Source: an uncultured Paracoccaceae bacterium (GTDB lineage Bacteria; Pseudomonadota; Alphaproteobacteria; Rhodobacterales; Rhodobacteraceae). From it: a stretch of 64,000 bases of DNA. Below, piece after piece: positions 40,018 through 51,500 of this stretch; the first letter of the stretch is position 1, and every line of letters starts with the position of its first letter. The notes under the pieces are model-generated. The model had not been told where the DNA came from. It saw only the letters and a program-made list of their open reading frames with translations, and searched no databases. The DNA lies in contig CANMQO010000003.1 in assembly GCA_947500055.1 (NCBI GenBank), forward strand, positions 310,001 through 374,000, written 5' to 3'. The position numbers and the translations under genes are program-made.

Positions 40018-40959
40018 ATGCGCATTATTCGAGACACTGTTTTTGTTGATCCGTCCGACCGTGGGGCCGCTGCCGCCATTGGCAATTTCGACGGTGTACA
40101 TATTGGCCATCAGGCGGTGATCGACATCACGCGCGATGCGGCAAAAGCCACTGGCGCGCCTTTGGGGATCATGACGTTTGAGCCGCATCCGCGCAGCTAT
40201 TTTTCCAAATATGCCAATCCGTTCCGCCTGATGAACGCAGAGGCAAAGGCGAACCGGCTGGCGAAACTTGGCGTCGACAAACTCTATGAGGTGCCGTTTA
40301 ACGCGGCCCTTGCCGCACTCAGCCCGCGCGCATTTGCACAAGATATCATCGTTGACCAACTGGGTTTGCAACATGTGGTTGTCGGGGCCGATTTCTGCTT
40401 CGGCCAAGGTCGCGCTGGCAACGCCGACGACCTGAAATCCTTTGGCGCTGAAATGGGGTTTGGGGTCACCATCGCTGCAATCATCACCAATAACGCCGGC
40501 GCGGTATCATCCACCGCGATCCGGCAAGCGCTGAGCGATGGCCGCCCCCGCGATGCCGCCGCGATGCTTGGTCACTGGCACCGGATCGAGGGTGAGGTCA
40601 TTCGCGGTGACCAAAGAGGGCGAGAGCTGGGATACCCCACCGCCAACATGTCCATCACCGGCCTACACCCACCGAAACACGGCGTCTACGCGGTGAAGGT
40701 TGACGTGCTTTCCGGCCCGCATGAAGGGACATATGATGGCGCTTCCTCTATTGGCGTGCGCCCGATGTTCGGAGAAAACCTGCCCAATTGCGAAACCTTC
40801 ATCTTTGATTTCAAGGGTGACCTTTACGGCACGCATTTGTCCGTTGCGCTGGTGGATTACCTGCGGCCGGAACTGAAATTCGATGGGCTGGATGCGCTGA
40901 TCACCCAAATGGACGCCGATTGCGCAGAGGCCCGAAAGATCCTTGCCAATGTCGAGTAA
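40018..40959 (+). CDS. ribF: bifunctional riboflavin kinase/FAD synthetase
   Basis: AAAIGNFDGVHIGHQAVI; SSTAIRQALSDGRPRDAAAMLG; RGRELGYPTANM; DGASSIGVRPMFGEN. Confidence 0.96.
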   Translation: MRIIRDTVFVDPSDRGAAAAIGNFDGVHIGHQAVIDITRDAAKATGAPLGIMTFEPHPRSYFSKYANPFRLMNAEAKANRLAKLGVDKLYEVPFNAALAALSPRAFAQDIIVDQLGLQHVVVGADFCFGQGRAGNADDLKSFGAEMGFGVTIAAIITNNAGAVSSTAIRQALSDGRPRDAAAMLGHWHRIEGEVIRGDQRGRELGYPTANMSITGLHPPKHGVYAVKVDVLSGPHEGTYDGASSIGVRPMFGENLPNCETFIFDFKGDLYGTHLSVALVDYLRPELKFDGLDALITQMDADCAEARKILANVE

Positions 40960-41416
40960 AATCGCCCGCGACGGGTTGGCCGACCGGTTCTGGGAAACCA
41001 AACCCATGGATCAGTTGAACCGCAAGGAGTGGGAGGCACTGTGCGATGGCTGTGGCAAGTGCTGCCTGAACAAGCTGGAAGATGACGACGGTGACGTCGC
41101 CCTGACCCGCGTGGCCTGCCGCCTGTTTGACGACACGACCTGCCTGTGCAGCAACTACACCATGCGCCATGAATTCGTGCCCGAATGCATCGTGCTGACC
41201 CCAAAAACCATCGAAAAACACATGTACTGGCTACCGCAGACCTGCGGATACCGGCTGATCTATGAAGGTCGGGCGCTGTTTGACTGGCATCCGCTGATCT
41301 CGGGTGATCCGCAATCTGTGTATCGTGCCGGTGTTTCGATCCAAGACATGACCCTGTCCGAGGCGGATATCGACGAGGACGACTGGGACGACCACATCAT
41401 AGAGGAGCCGCTATAA
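40949..41416 (+). CDS. YcgN family Cys-cluster protein
   Basis: CDGCGKCCLNKLEDDDGDVALTRVACRLFDDTTCLCSNY; PQTCGYRLIYEGR. Confidence 0.92.
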   Translation: MSSKIARDGLADRFWETKPMDQLNRKEWEALCDGCGKCCLNKLEDDDGDVALTRVACRLFDDTTCLCSNYTMRHEFVPECIVLTPKTIEKHMYWLPQTCGYRLIYEGRALFDWHPLISGDPQSVYRAGVSIQDMTLSEADIDEDDWDDHIIEEPL

Positions 41417-42463
41417 ATGTTCTTTGCTTCTGACAATGCGGGCCCCGCCCATCCAAAGGTGATGGAAGCGCTGATCGCCGCCAATCAGGGTTACGCCATG
41501 GGCTATGGTGCGGACCCGATCATGGATGAGGTCCGCACGCAAGTTCGCGACATCTTTGAAGCCCCGGATGCGGCCGTCTATCTGATCATCAATGGCACGG
41601 CGGCGAATGTTGTGTTGCTGGGCGCGATGTCGCAACCATGGCAGACGATATTCTGCAGCGATTGCGCCCATATCCACGAAGATGAATGTAACGCGCCCGA
41701 ATTCTACACCGGGGCCAAGCTGACGCTGGTGCCGACAGCGGATGGCCGGATAGCCCCGGATGATCTGCGCCGCAAGATTCTGGGCGAGGAAAACCGGGGC
41801 GTGCATGGCCCACAACGCGGCCCTCTTTCCATCACGCAAGTGACGGAAAAAGGGACGATTTATACGCTGGACGAGATCAAGGCGCTGACCGCAATAGCGC
41901 AGGAATACGGCATGAAAACCCATCTGGACGGTGCGCGCTTTGCCAATGCGCTGACCGCCTTGGATTGCTCGCCCGCAGAAATGACCTGGAAGGCAGGCGT
42001 GGACACCGTCAGCTTTGGCGGAACGAAGAATGGCGCCTTGGGGGTCGAGGCCTGCGTGATCTTTGACCCTGATCTGGCCTGGGAGTTCGAGTTGCGACGC
42101 AAGCGCGGCGGGCATCTTTTGTCGAAGCACCGCTATCTGTCAGCACAGATGCGGGCCTATCTCGCCGATGGGTTGTGGCTCGACATGGCGCGGTCAGCGA
42201 ATGCGCGCTGCGCCCAACTGGCGGCTGGTCTGCGCAACCACAACGCCGTTGAGGTGATGTACCCACCACAGGCGAATATCATCTTCTTTGAAATGCCCCG
42301 CCGGGAGCATAAGCGGATGCAGGACGGCGGCGCGGTTTATTACGTGATGAATGGCGATCCTGAAACGGGTGACCCGGATGAACCCCTGATCGGTCGTCTG
42401 GTCACAGACTGGTCAATGACCGAAGACGGGGTCAACCAGTTCCTGGATCTGTTGCGCGGATAA
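41417..42463 (+). CDS. low-specificity threonine aldolase / beta-eliminating lyase family
   Basis: DNAGPAHPKVMEAL, THLDGARFANAL, SFGGTKNGALGVEACVIF PLP-lysine motif. Confidence 0.92.
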   Translation: MFFASDNAGPAHPKVMEALIAANQGYAMGYGADPIMDEVRTQVRDIFEAPDAAVYLIINGTAANVVLLGAMSQPWQTIFCSDCAHIHEDECNAPEFYTGAKLTLVPTADGRIAPDDLRRKILGEENRGVHGPQRGPLSITQVTEKGTIYTLDEIKALTAIAQEYGMKTHLDGARFANALTALDCSPAEMTWKAGVDTVSFGGTKNGALGVEACVIFDPDLAWEFELRRKRGGHLLSKHRYLSAQMRAYLADGLWLDMARSANARCAQLAAGLRNHNAVEVMYPPQANIIFFEMPRREHKRMQDGGAVYYVMNGDPETGDPDEPLIGRLVTDWSMTEDGVNQFLDLLRG

Positions 42464-43217
42464 TCGCGGCAACCTCTGCCATATGGGTTATTGGTGCCAT
42501 ATGCGCGGCCCCCGGGACGACGTGATCCACCGCATCCGGCAGGCGTGCTGCAAGGCTTTCATGAATGGCCCCAATGACGGGCTGCGTCGCTGCGCCACGG
42601 ATCAGGGTGACGGGGATGTTCACATCGGCCAGCCGTTTGGGGGTCGTTATACCATCGACATCTTCCTCAATCGGGCCACCGCCAGCGACGATCAGATGAA
42701 TGCGGTCGACAAGGTAGCGCCGTAGCCTTGCGGGGATCGCCCCCCATGGCGTTGCGCCCCAAAGGTCATTGAAAATCTCTGCCGCGCGAGCTTCGTCGCC
42801 CATCAACATCGCGCTGACAAAGGGGCGGAACGCCTTGGCATGGGCCGCATGTTCGGGCGTGCCTTTGGCCGCCGCAAAATAGACCGGTTCGATCAGTGTC
42901 AGCCGGTCCACCAGTTCGGGGCGCTCCACTGCCAGCCGCAGCGCGGCGGTGGCGCCAAAGGAATGGCCAATCAGATGGGTCGGGCCATTACAGCAGGCGG
43001 CAATGCAGGCGGTGACTAGCGTCTGATAATCCTGCTTGCCATCCCAGTCTGCACTGCGCCCATGGCCCGGCATGTCAAACAGGGTCACCTGCCCGCCAAT
43101 CGCGTCGGCCAACGGCAGCAGCACATCGTGACGGGCCAGCGCGCAATGGATCATCACAGCAGGCGCGCCGCTGCCAACCGTAACACGGTGCATGACATGC
43201 CCCTGCACTTCACCCAT
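42432..43217 (-). CDS. alpha/beta hydrolase
   Basis: DMPGHGRSADW; LIGHSFGATAALRLA nucleophile elbow; C-terminal PGAAHMAPITH. Confidence 0.9.
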   Translation of the reverse strand: MGEVQGHVMHRVTVGSGAPAVMIHCALARHDVLLPLADAIGGQVTLFDMPGHGRSADWDGKQDYQTLVTACIAACCNGPTHLIGHSFGATAALRLAVERPELVDRLTLIEPVYFAAAKGTPEHAAHAKAFRPFVSAMLMGDEARAAEIFNDLWGATPWGAIPARLRRYLVDRIHLIVAGGGPIEEDVDGITTPKRLADVNIPVTLIRGAATQPVIGAIHESLAARLPDAVDHVVPGAAHMAPITHMAEVAAIIRATDPGTG

Positions 43218-43813
43218 TACAATTTGCCGGACAGGTACGCATCCAGATCGTCAATCCGATCCTCACCCCAAAACCGTTCGTCACTATCGGTTATAAAGAA
43301 CGGCGCCCCAAACGCCCCGGCATTCACCCCATCCTCAAGGTTCCGGGCGAATGTATCGGCGCTGGTCAGCATATCCTTATCCGCGAGGGCGGGATCAAAG
43401 CCGGTCTTTTCCAGACAATCACGCACAACATCGTCCTGACTGATATCACGCTCCTGCGCCCAGGAAGCAGCACCAAAAGCATGAACCAATGCGCCGACAT
43501 CACCACCGGCATTCTGCGCCGCGATAATTGCGTAAGCAGATGGCGCACCGTTGGTGGGCCAAAACATCGGTTTGACGTTCAACGGCAGGCCCACATGCTT
43601 CGCTCTGCGGCGCAGATCCTGCAGCCGATATTCCTGCCGGTTGGGGTGACGGTCCTTTGGCGGGATGCCCCCGGTCCGACCAAAGAGCGCCATGATATCG
43701 AGCGGCTTATAGGTGATTGTCGCACCATGTTTGGCAGCAACCTCTGCCGGGCGGGTGCCTGACAGGTAGGTAAAGGGCGAGAGTGTTGCAAAGTAGTAAT
43801 CGATGTGCGGCAT
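43217..43813 (-). CDS. 2-hydroxychromene-2-carboxylate isomerase-like DsbA-family protein
   Basis: [78 protein letters not shown]. Confidence 0.9.
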   Translation of the reverse strand: MPHIDYYFATLSPFTYLSGTRPAEVAAKHGATITYKPLDIMALFGRTGGIPPKDRHPNRQEYRLQDLRRRAKHVGLPLNVKPMFWPTNGAPSAYAIIAAQNAGGDVGALVHAFGAASWAQERDISQDDVVRDCLEKTGFDPALADKDMLTSADTFARNLEDGVNAGAFGAPFFITDSDERFWGEDRIDDLDAYLSGKL

Positions 43814-43925
43814 TTGTAGGCTCCTGTCGGCAGCTGCGTGTTTGCGCGACGGTAACCCTGTGTTAGTCGGTGTCAACGCCACGAATCTGTTACATGCAAG
43901 TGACCCTTCTGCCAAAGGACCCCCC

Positions 43926-44945
43926 ATGCCCGCAATGATCGAACCCAAGCTGATTTCCGGAAACGCGAACCAGCCCCTCGCCACCAGTATTGCCCGCCGC
44001 ATGTCGATGCATCGCGGGATGGAGGTCGGCCTATGCGACGCACGGGTTGAACGGTTTAACGATGGTGAGATTTTCGTAGAGGTTTTTGAGAATGTGCGGG
44101 GCGAGGATATGTATATCGTCCAGCCCACATCCAACCCCGCCAATGACAACCTGATGGAGCTGTTGATTATCGCAGACGCGCTGCGCCGGTCATCAGCGGC
44201 CCGGATCACCGCCGTAATCCCCTATTTTGGCTATGCGCGACAGGATCGCCGATCCAAGGCCCGGACGCCGATCACCGCCAAGCTGGTGTCGAACATGATC
44301 GTTGAAGCCGGTATTGAGCGCGTTTTGACCCTGGATTTGCACGCCACGCAGATCCAGGGTTTTTTCGATATACCGGTCGATAACCTTTATGCCTCGCCCA
44401 TCTATGCGCTGGACGCGATGCATCATTTCCGGGGCAAGATGGATCAGGTCATGGTCGTATCACCCGATGTGGGCGGTGTGGCGCGGGCGCGTGATCTGGC
44501 GCAACGGATCGGCGCGCCCTTATCCATCGTGGATAAACGGCGGGGCAAGCCGGGCGAAGTGGCCGAAATGACCGTGATCGGCGATGTGAAAGATAAGGTC
44601 TGCGTGATTGTCGATGACATCGTGGATACGGCGGGCACGCTGTGCAAAGCCGCCGAAGTGCTGATGGAAAACGGTGCGAAAGAGGTCCATTCCTACATCA
44701 CACACGGTGTCCTATCCGGCCCGGCTGTGGAGCGGGTTTCCAAATCTGTGATGAAGAATCTGGTCATCACCGACACAATCCAGGCGACTGATCCGGTGAA
44801 GGCCTGCAAGAATATCCGCATCGTGCCAACGGCACCAATGTTCGCACAGGCCATTCTGAATACGTGGAACGGTACCTCTGTGTCATCATTGTTTGACCAC
44901 AAGACACTGGGCCCGATCTATGAAGGGCTTTACGCCGCTGAATGA
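43926..44945 (+). CDS. prs: ribose-phosphate pyrophosphokinase
   Basis: [69 protein letters not shown] loop. Confidence 0.96.
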   Translation: MPAMIEPKLISGNANQPLATSIARRMSMHRGMEVGLCDARVERFNDGEIFVEVFENVRGEDMYIVQPTSNPANDNLMELLIIADALRRSSAARITAVIPYFGYARQDRRSKARTPITAKLVSNMIVEAGIERVLTLDLHATQIQGFFDIPVDNLYASPIYALDAMHHFRGKMDQVMVVSPDVGGVARARDLAQRIGAPLSIVDKRRGKPGEVAEMTVIGDVKDKVCVIVDDIVDTAGTLCKAAEVLMENGAKEVHSYITHGVLSGPAVERVSKSVMKNLVITDTIQATDPVKACKNIRIVPTAPMFAQAILNTWNGTSVSSLFDHKTLGPIYEGLYAAE

Positions 44946-44949
44946 CGCA

Positions 44950-45007
44950 ACACCCGTCCCTGACTTGATCCGAAACCCCCACTTCGGATCAAGTCAGGGA
45001 CGGGTGT
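44950..45007. repeat. 25-bp perfect inverted repeat with 8-nt loop in convergent intergenic region
   Basis: ACACCCGTCCCTGACTTGATCCGAA-ACCCCCAC-TTCGGATCAAGTCAGGGACGGGTGT. Confidence 0.85.
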
Positions 45008-45008
45008 C

Positions 45009-45359
45009 TCAATACAGATCCCACCCTTCATCGTTGGCAAGTTCACCGATTGATGTCCAGGCTACACGCACCCGAGCCACTTGCGTGTCCGCCCAAGTCC
45101 GAAACACGATGTCAAACCCGGCGGATGTGATATTTTCCGCCTGCACATCCGCACGAATATTCGTGTTGTTCGAGATATCCCACATCGAAATTGAAACCTG
45201 CACGTGTGGCGGGTTCAGATAGGTCCCTTCAAATGCTACGCTGGCGCGATTTTGGCGGGGCCCTTCGCCACGCCACATCTCTCCGTCATGCTCAAAATCC
45301 GAGAACAGAACCACATCACCATGGTCAATCCCGAGTGCACCACTATTCAACCTGCGCAT
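45009..45359 (-). CDS. H-type lectin domain-containing protein
   Basis: 116 aa; VLFSDFEHDGEMWRGEGPRQNRASVAFEGTYLNPPHVQVSISMWDISNNTNIRADVQAENITSAGFDIVFRTWADTQVARVRVAWTSIG matches the H-type lectin pattern. Confidence 0.8.
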   Translation of the reverse strand: MRRLNSGALGIDHGDVVLFSDFEHDGEMWRGEGPRQNRASVAFEGTYLNPPHVQVSISMWDISNNTNIRADVQAENITSAGFDIVFRTWADTQVARVRVAWTSIGELANDEGWDLY

Positions 45360-45453
45360 GTGTTCCCTGGCGTTGCTATGCCCATTTTCTTATCCGTTTG
45401 ATGCCTGGTATGTTGGCTTCCTGGCGGCGCCTACCGGAGCAATTCTAATGTTT

Positions 45454-45468
45454 GGTTAATAATTAACC
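45454..45468. promoter_or_regulatory. 15-bp palindrome GGTTAATAATTAACC upstream of lipoprotein gene
   Basis: Direct reading; 45 nt upstream of the GTG at 45514. Confidence 0.3.
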
Positions 45469-45513
45469 GGTAATTAATCACGTGGGATAGCAAAATTCTA
45501 GGGATGTTCTTCG

Positions 45514-46257
45514 GTGAAAAGCGGCTGGTCACGACTTGCAATTGGAATTGTGTTCATCTGCGGATTATCAGCCTGCGGATCCGGCGGCTCACCCACTGGT
45601 GGAACGGGATCAACCGGTGGCGGGGGGAACTCAGGATCCGGCAATAACGGGGGTGGCACGATAGAACCACCGATCGTTACCGATCTGAATATCCTGACCG
45701 CGGCGGAATTGGCCGCTTACAGCGTTTTTCTGGATGATTTTGCGCAGGTAAGTGCAGACGCGGTTTTGGGTGGACATACCGATTTTGGAACGCAACCAGT
45801 AAGCGGTGCGGTTGGTTATGCCGGTTACATGCAGATCATCATGGGAAATGCGAGTGTTTCCGCCAATGTCATTGGTGACGCTACAATGCAAGTCAATCTT
45901 GCGACAGAAGCGATAACAGGGTCCGCCACAGGATTTATCGGGGTTGCGCGCGATGAGTTCGGAACAAATCGAGCTGCTCATTATGAAGGCACGGTTAACA
46001 TCACAAACGGAACTGTCACCGACAACGCGACGGGCATGGATAACCTCGGCTTTGATATTGGCGGGACGTTGGACAATGGGCTGAACCGATTTGATGTCTC
46101 GGGGAATCTGGTCGGAACACTCTATGGTAGTAATGCGGAAGGGCTATATGCCATCGGCAGCTATACTGGCGTGCATGGTGACATGGATGTGACCATCGAT
46201 GGGTTGGACACGCCTAATGACATCGCTATTGCAACTGTCTCCGCGCTCAAAGATTAG
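45514..46257 (+). CDS. TbpB/transferrin-binding-like lipoprotein
   Basis: Lipobox LSACGS after TM; Gly/Ser/Thr linker; beta-barrel pattern (GHTDFGTQPVSGAVGYAGYMQI...GFIGVARDEFGTNRAAHYEGTVNI...GTLYGSNAEGLYAIGSYTG). GTG start. Confidence 0.75.
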   Translation: MKSGWSRLAIGIVFICGLSACGSGGSPTGGTGSTGGGGNSGSGNNGGGTIEPPIVTDLNILTAAELAAYSVFLDDFAQVSADAVLGGHTDFGTQPVSGAVGYAGYMQIIMGNASVSANVIGDATMQVNLATEAITGSATGFIGVARDEFGTNRAAHYEGTVNITNGTVTDNATGMDNLGFDIGGTLDNGLNRFDVSGNLVGTLYGSNAEGLYAIGSYTGVHGDMDVTIDGLDTPNDIAIATVSALKD

Positions 46258-46266
46258 AATGAAAAC

Positions 46267-46298
46267 AAAAAGCCCCGCAGAACCTGCGGGGCTTTTTT
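46267..46298. terminator. Bidirectional Rho-independent terminator between lipoprotein and atpC
   Basis: AAAAAGCCCCGCAG-AAC-CTGCGGGGCTTTTTT, A-run on one side and T-run on the other. Confidence 0.9.
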
Positions 46299-46314
46299 CG
46301 ATTTATTACAAGGA

Positions 46315-46740
46315 TCAGTTGTTGGCGGTCAGGCCGATATGTCCACCGATCGCCACCATGTCCGACAGCAGCTTGGCTGCGTCATCAACCGGGCCGGGCT
46401 CGTTCTTGAACGTCTCTTGTGCAGTTGCGTGGGCGGCCTTGGCGTCGGCAACCATTTGGTCAAAGACCTCCTGGGTGACTTCAGCCTTTGGCAGTGCCTG
46501 TTCGGCCAGAACCGACACGCTGCTAGCCGTAATCTCAGCAAAGCCACCAGAGACGACATATTCGTCTGATCCGCCGCCATGTACCACGGTCAGAAGACCG
46601 GGGCGTAAGGTGGTGATTGTTGGTGCGTGATCCGCCATTGCGGTCATGTCACCATCTGCACCAGGGATCCGAACCTCGGATGCCTCGACCGACGCCAGTC
46701 GGCGTTCGGGCGAGACGAGATCGAATTGTAGGTTTGCCAT
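46315..46740 (-). CDS. atpC: F0F1 ATP synthase subunit epsilon
   Basis: [50 protein letters not shown]. Confidence 0.95.
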   Translation of the reverse strand: MANLQFDLVSPERRLASVEASEVRIPGADGDMTAMADHAPTITTLRPGLLTVVHGGGSDEYVVSGGFAEITASSVSVLAEQALPKAEVTQEVFDQMVADAKAAHATAQETFKNEPGPVDDAAKLLSDMVAIGGHIGLTANN

Positions 46741-46752
46741 GTTCTGGCCTCC

Positions 46753-48177
<1,425 letters not shown>

Positions 48178-48194
48178 TTATGTTTCTCCGGGGT

Positions 48195-49067
48195 CTAGAG
48201 CGCTTCCGCGCCCGAAATAATTTCAATCAGCTCGTTGGTGATCACGGCCTGACGCGAGCGGTTGAACTCGATTGTCAGCTTATCGATCATTTCACCAGCG
48301 TTGCGTGTCGCGTTGTCCATGGCGGACATCCGTGCGCCCTGTTCAGAGGCCGCGTTTTCCAGCAGCGCGCTGAAAACCGCCGTCGCGACACCGCGCGGCA
48401 GCAAGTCAGCAAGGATTTCCTCTTCGCCGGGTTCGTAGTCGTACAAAGTCGCTTCCGCGTCTTCGGCCTGCTCAAACGTGGCGGGAATGATCTGCTGCGC
48501 TGTTGGGTGCTGGGTCACAACGTTTTCAAAGCGCGCAAAGAAGATCGTGGCGACATCGAATTCCCCTGCATCAAAGCGGCCAAGGATATCCTTGGCGATG
48601 CCTTGTGCATCGGCATAACCGACCCGTTTGACATCTGTCAGATCAACGTGACCAACGAAGTAATCGCCCAGATCGCGCTTCATCGCGTCCCGGCCCTTCT
48701 TGCCAACCGTGATGATTTTCACGGTTTTGCCTGCGGCCAGCAGTTTTTGTGCGTGGCTTTTTGCCAGCTTGGCGATGTTGCCGTTAAAGCCCCCGCAAAG
48801 CCCGCGTTCGGCTGTCATAACAATCAGCAACTGCACCTGATCGCTGCCCGTACCGGACAGCAACGTTGGCGCAGAATCTGATCCGCCAACCGATGCAGCA
48901 AGTCCGGCCATCACGGCGTTGAACCGTTCTGTGTAAGGGCGCGATGCCTCGGCTGCATCTTGGGCGCGGCGCAGTTTGGCAGCCGCGACCATCTGCATGG
49001 CCTTTGTGATCTTGCGGGTCGATTTGACCGTTTCGATCCTGTTTTTTAGGTCCTTAAGACTGGGCAT
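48195..49067 (-). CDS. atpG: F0F1 ATP synthase subunit gamma
   Basis: [51 protein letters not shown]. Confidence 0.97.
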   Translation of the reverse strand: MPSLKDLKNRIETVKSTRKITKAMQMVAAAKLRRAQDAAEASRPYTERFNAVMAGLAASVGGSDSAPTLLSGTGSDQVQLLIVMTAERGLCGGFNGNIAKLAKSHAQKLLAAGKTVKIITVGKKGRDAMKRDLGDYFVGHVDLTDVKRVGYADAQGIAKDILGRFDAGEFDVATIFFARFENVVTQHPTAQQIIPATFEQAEDAEATLYDYEPGEEEILADLLPRGVATAVFSALLENAASEQGARMSAMDNATRNAGEMIDKLTIEFNRSRQAVITNELIEIISGAEAL

Positions 49068-49089
49068 AAGGTACTCCTATCTCAAAGAT

Positions 49090-50628
49090 TTAGGCGAAGT
49101 CTTTGGCGAACGCGTCAATCGCGGCCTTGATCTTGTCTTCGGCCTCACCTTTGATCTTCGGATCTTCCTTGGTGATGAAGTCCAGCACGTCAGACGCGTT
49201 TGTCCGCAGATGCTTCAGCAAGCCAGCCTCAAACCGGCCCACCTCACGCACGTCCACTTTGTCCAGATAGCCTTTGGTGCCAGCATAAATGACGCAAACA
49301 ATCTCAGCGTTCGTCAGTGGTGAGTACTGCGGCTGCTTCATCAGTTCTGTCAGGCGGGCGCCACGGTTCAGCAGCGCCTGTGTGGCCGCATCCAGATCGG
49401 AACCAAACTGCGCAAAGGCCGCCATTTCGCGGTACTGCGCCAGCTCCAGTTTCACCGGACCGGCAACCGATTTCATCGAATTTGTCTGTGCAGAGGAGCC
49501 AACACGCGACACCGACAGACCGGTGTTCACGGCGGGGCGGATACCCTGATAGAACAGTTCGGTTTCAAGGAAGATCTGACCGTCGGTGATCGAAATCACG
49601 TTAGTTGGGATAAACGCAGAAACGTCACCACCCTGGGTTTCGATGATCGGCAGGGCCGTCAACGAACCAGAACCATTATCCTCGTTCAGTTTCGAGGAGC
49701 GTTCCAGCAGGCGAGAGTGGAGGTAGAAAACGTCACCTGGGTAAGCTTCACGCCCTGGTGGGCGGCGCAGCAGCAGCGACATCTGACGATAAGAAACGGC
49801 CTGTTTGGACAGGTCATCATAGATGATCAGCGCGTGGCGGCCATTGTCACGGAAATGCTCAGCCATCGCCGTTGCCGAATATGGCGCAAGGAACTGCATC
49901 GGTGCAGGGTCAGACGCAGTTGCGGCAACAACGATGGAATATTCAATCGCGCCGGATTCTTCCAGCTTTTTCACGAGTTGGGCAACCGTGGAGCGCTTCT
50001 GACCGACAGCTACGTAAACGCAGTAAAGCTTCTTGCTTTCGTCATCGCCTGCAGCGTCGTTATATGACTTCTGGTTCAGGATGGTGTCGAGCGCCACGGC
50101 GGTCTTGCCTGTCTGACGGTCACCAATGATCAATTCGCGCTGGCCACGACCGATTGGGATCATCGCGTCAACGGATTTCAGGCCGGTTGCCATCGGCTCG
50201 TGCACGGATTTACGTGGGATAATGCCGGGGGCCTTGCTGTCTGCAACGGCGCGGTTTTTCGTCTTGATCGGACCTTTGCCGTCCAGCGGGTTGCCAAGGC
50301 CATCAACAACGCGACCCAGCAGTTCATCACCAACAGGCACGTCCACAATGGACTTTGTGCGCTTGACGGTGTCGCCTTCTTTGATGTCACGGTCGGAACC
50401 GAAGATAACAACACCCACATTGTCGGCTTCAAGGTTCAGGGCCATCCCGCGAATACCGCCGGGGAATTCGACCATTTCACCGGCCTGCACGTTGTCGAGA
50501 CCATAGACACGGGCGATACCATCGCCGACGCTCAGTACCCGGCCAACCTCGGCCACTTCGGCTTCTTGACCGAAGTTCTTGATCTGGTCCTTCAGGATCG
50601 CAGAGATTTCAGACGCTTGGATCGCCAT
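49090..50628 (-). CDS. atpA: F0F1 ATP synthase subunit alpha
   Basis: [39 protein letters not shown]. Confidence 0.98.
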   Translation of the reverse strand: MAIQASEISAILKDQIKNFGQEAEVAEVGRVLSVGDGIARVYGLDNVQAGEMVEFPGGIRGMALNLEADNVGVVIFGSDRDIKEGDTVKRTKSIVDVPVGDELLGRVVDGLGNPLDGKGPIKTKNRAVADSKAPGIIPRKSVHEPMATGLKSVDAMIPIGRGQRELIIGDRQTGKTAVALDTILNQKSYNDAAGDDESKKLYCVYVAVGQKRSTVAQLVKKLEESGAIEYSIVVAATASDPAPMQFLAPYSATAMAEHFRDNGRHALIIYDDLSKQAVSYRQMSLLLRRPPGREAYPGDVFYLHSRLLERSSKLNEDNGSGSLTALPIIETQGGDVSAFIPTNVISITDGQIFLETELFYQGIRPAVNTGLSVSRVGSSAQTNSMKSVAGPVKLELAQYREMAAFAQFGSDLDAATQALLNRGARLTELMKQPQYSPLTNAEIVCVIYAGTKGYLDKVDVREVGRFEAGLLKHLRTNASDVLDFITKEDPKIKGEAEDKIKAAIDAFAKDFA

Positions 50629-51189
50629 TTATCCGACCTCTTTCATAGTGTTCTGGAGTGCGTTGAGCTTGGAGGCGATCGACGTGTCGATCATCTTTGA
50701 GCCCACTTTAACAATAAGACCGCCGATGATTCTCTCATCGACGGTTTCTTTGATGGTGATGGATTTGCCCACTTGGGCTTTGAGTGTCTTTGCCAGCTTG
50801 TCGGACTGCGCCTTTGTCAGCTTTTTGGCAGTTGTAATCTCTGCAGTCACTTCGCCACGCGCGTCAGCAAGCATGTCCTGAAGGACAGCCAGCAGCTGGG
50901 GCATCACAAACAAACGGCGCTTGCTTGCGAGCAGCGCCAATACATTGCTTGTGGTGTCAGAGAGTTTCATTTTCTTCGCAATCGCGGAAATCGCGGCTGA
51001 CTGTTCTTCACGGCTATAAAGCGGTGAGGTCAGCAAGGTGCGCAGATCGGCGCTATCGTTCATTGCAGCTTCCAAAGCAGCCACATCTGATTCGAGCGCT
51101 TTGATCGCTTTGCCTTCCTTGGCGATGTCAAACACAGCCGTTGCATAGCGCTGCGCGATGCCTGTTGAGATACCAGCAGTTTCGGACAC
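50629..51189 (-). CDS. atpH: F0F1 ATP synthase subunit delta
   Basis: [13 protein letters not shown]...[35 protein letters not shown]-type C-terminus. Confidence 0.95.
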   Translation of the reverse strand: [186 protein letters not shown]

Positions 51190-51441
51190 GTTGAGCCTTC
51201 CGATGTCTTGGGCCCGGGCTCACCATGGACCGTCGTAACGGGTGGCAAATGGGCAGCTTGTTTCACCCCCGTTTTCACGAGAGCGGCAAAATCCTGCGCG
51301 TCGTATCAGAGCCGGTATTGTGCCGCAAGCACTCTGAGACAAGAATCCGCTTCTGTCTGGCCCAATCAGGGCCAGGTGTCGTTTTGAATGCGTTCTGGCC
51401 GCAGTATTTTTGATTTTCGGGAAGCCCGTTAGAGAATCACA

Positions 51442-51473
51442 AAGGCGCGCGATCACTACTGATCACGCGCCTC
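51442..51473 (-). terminator. Hairpin downstream of the DUF2793 gene
   Basis: GGCGCGCGATCA-CTAC-TGATCACGCGCC (one mismatch), followed by TTTG on the minus strand. Confidence 0.5.
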
Positions 51474-51500
51474 CCGAAATCTCAGAATGTGAAACCTCGC

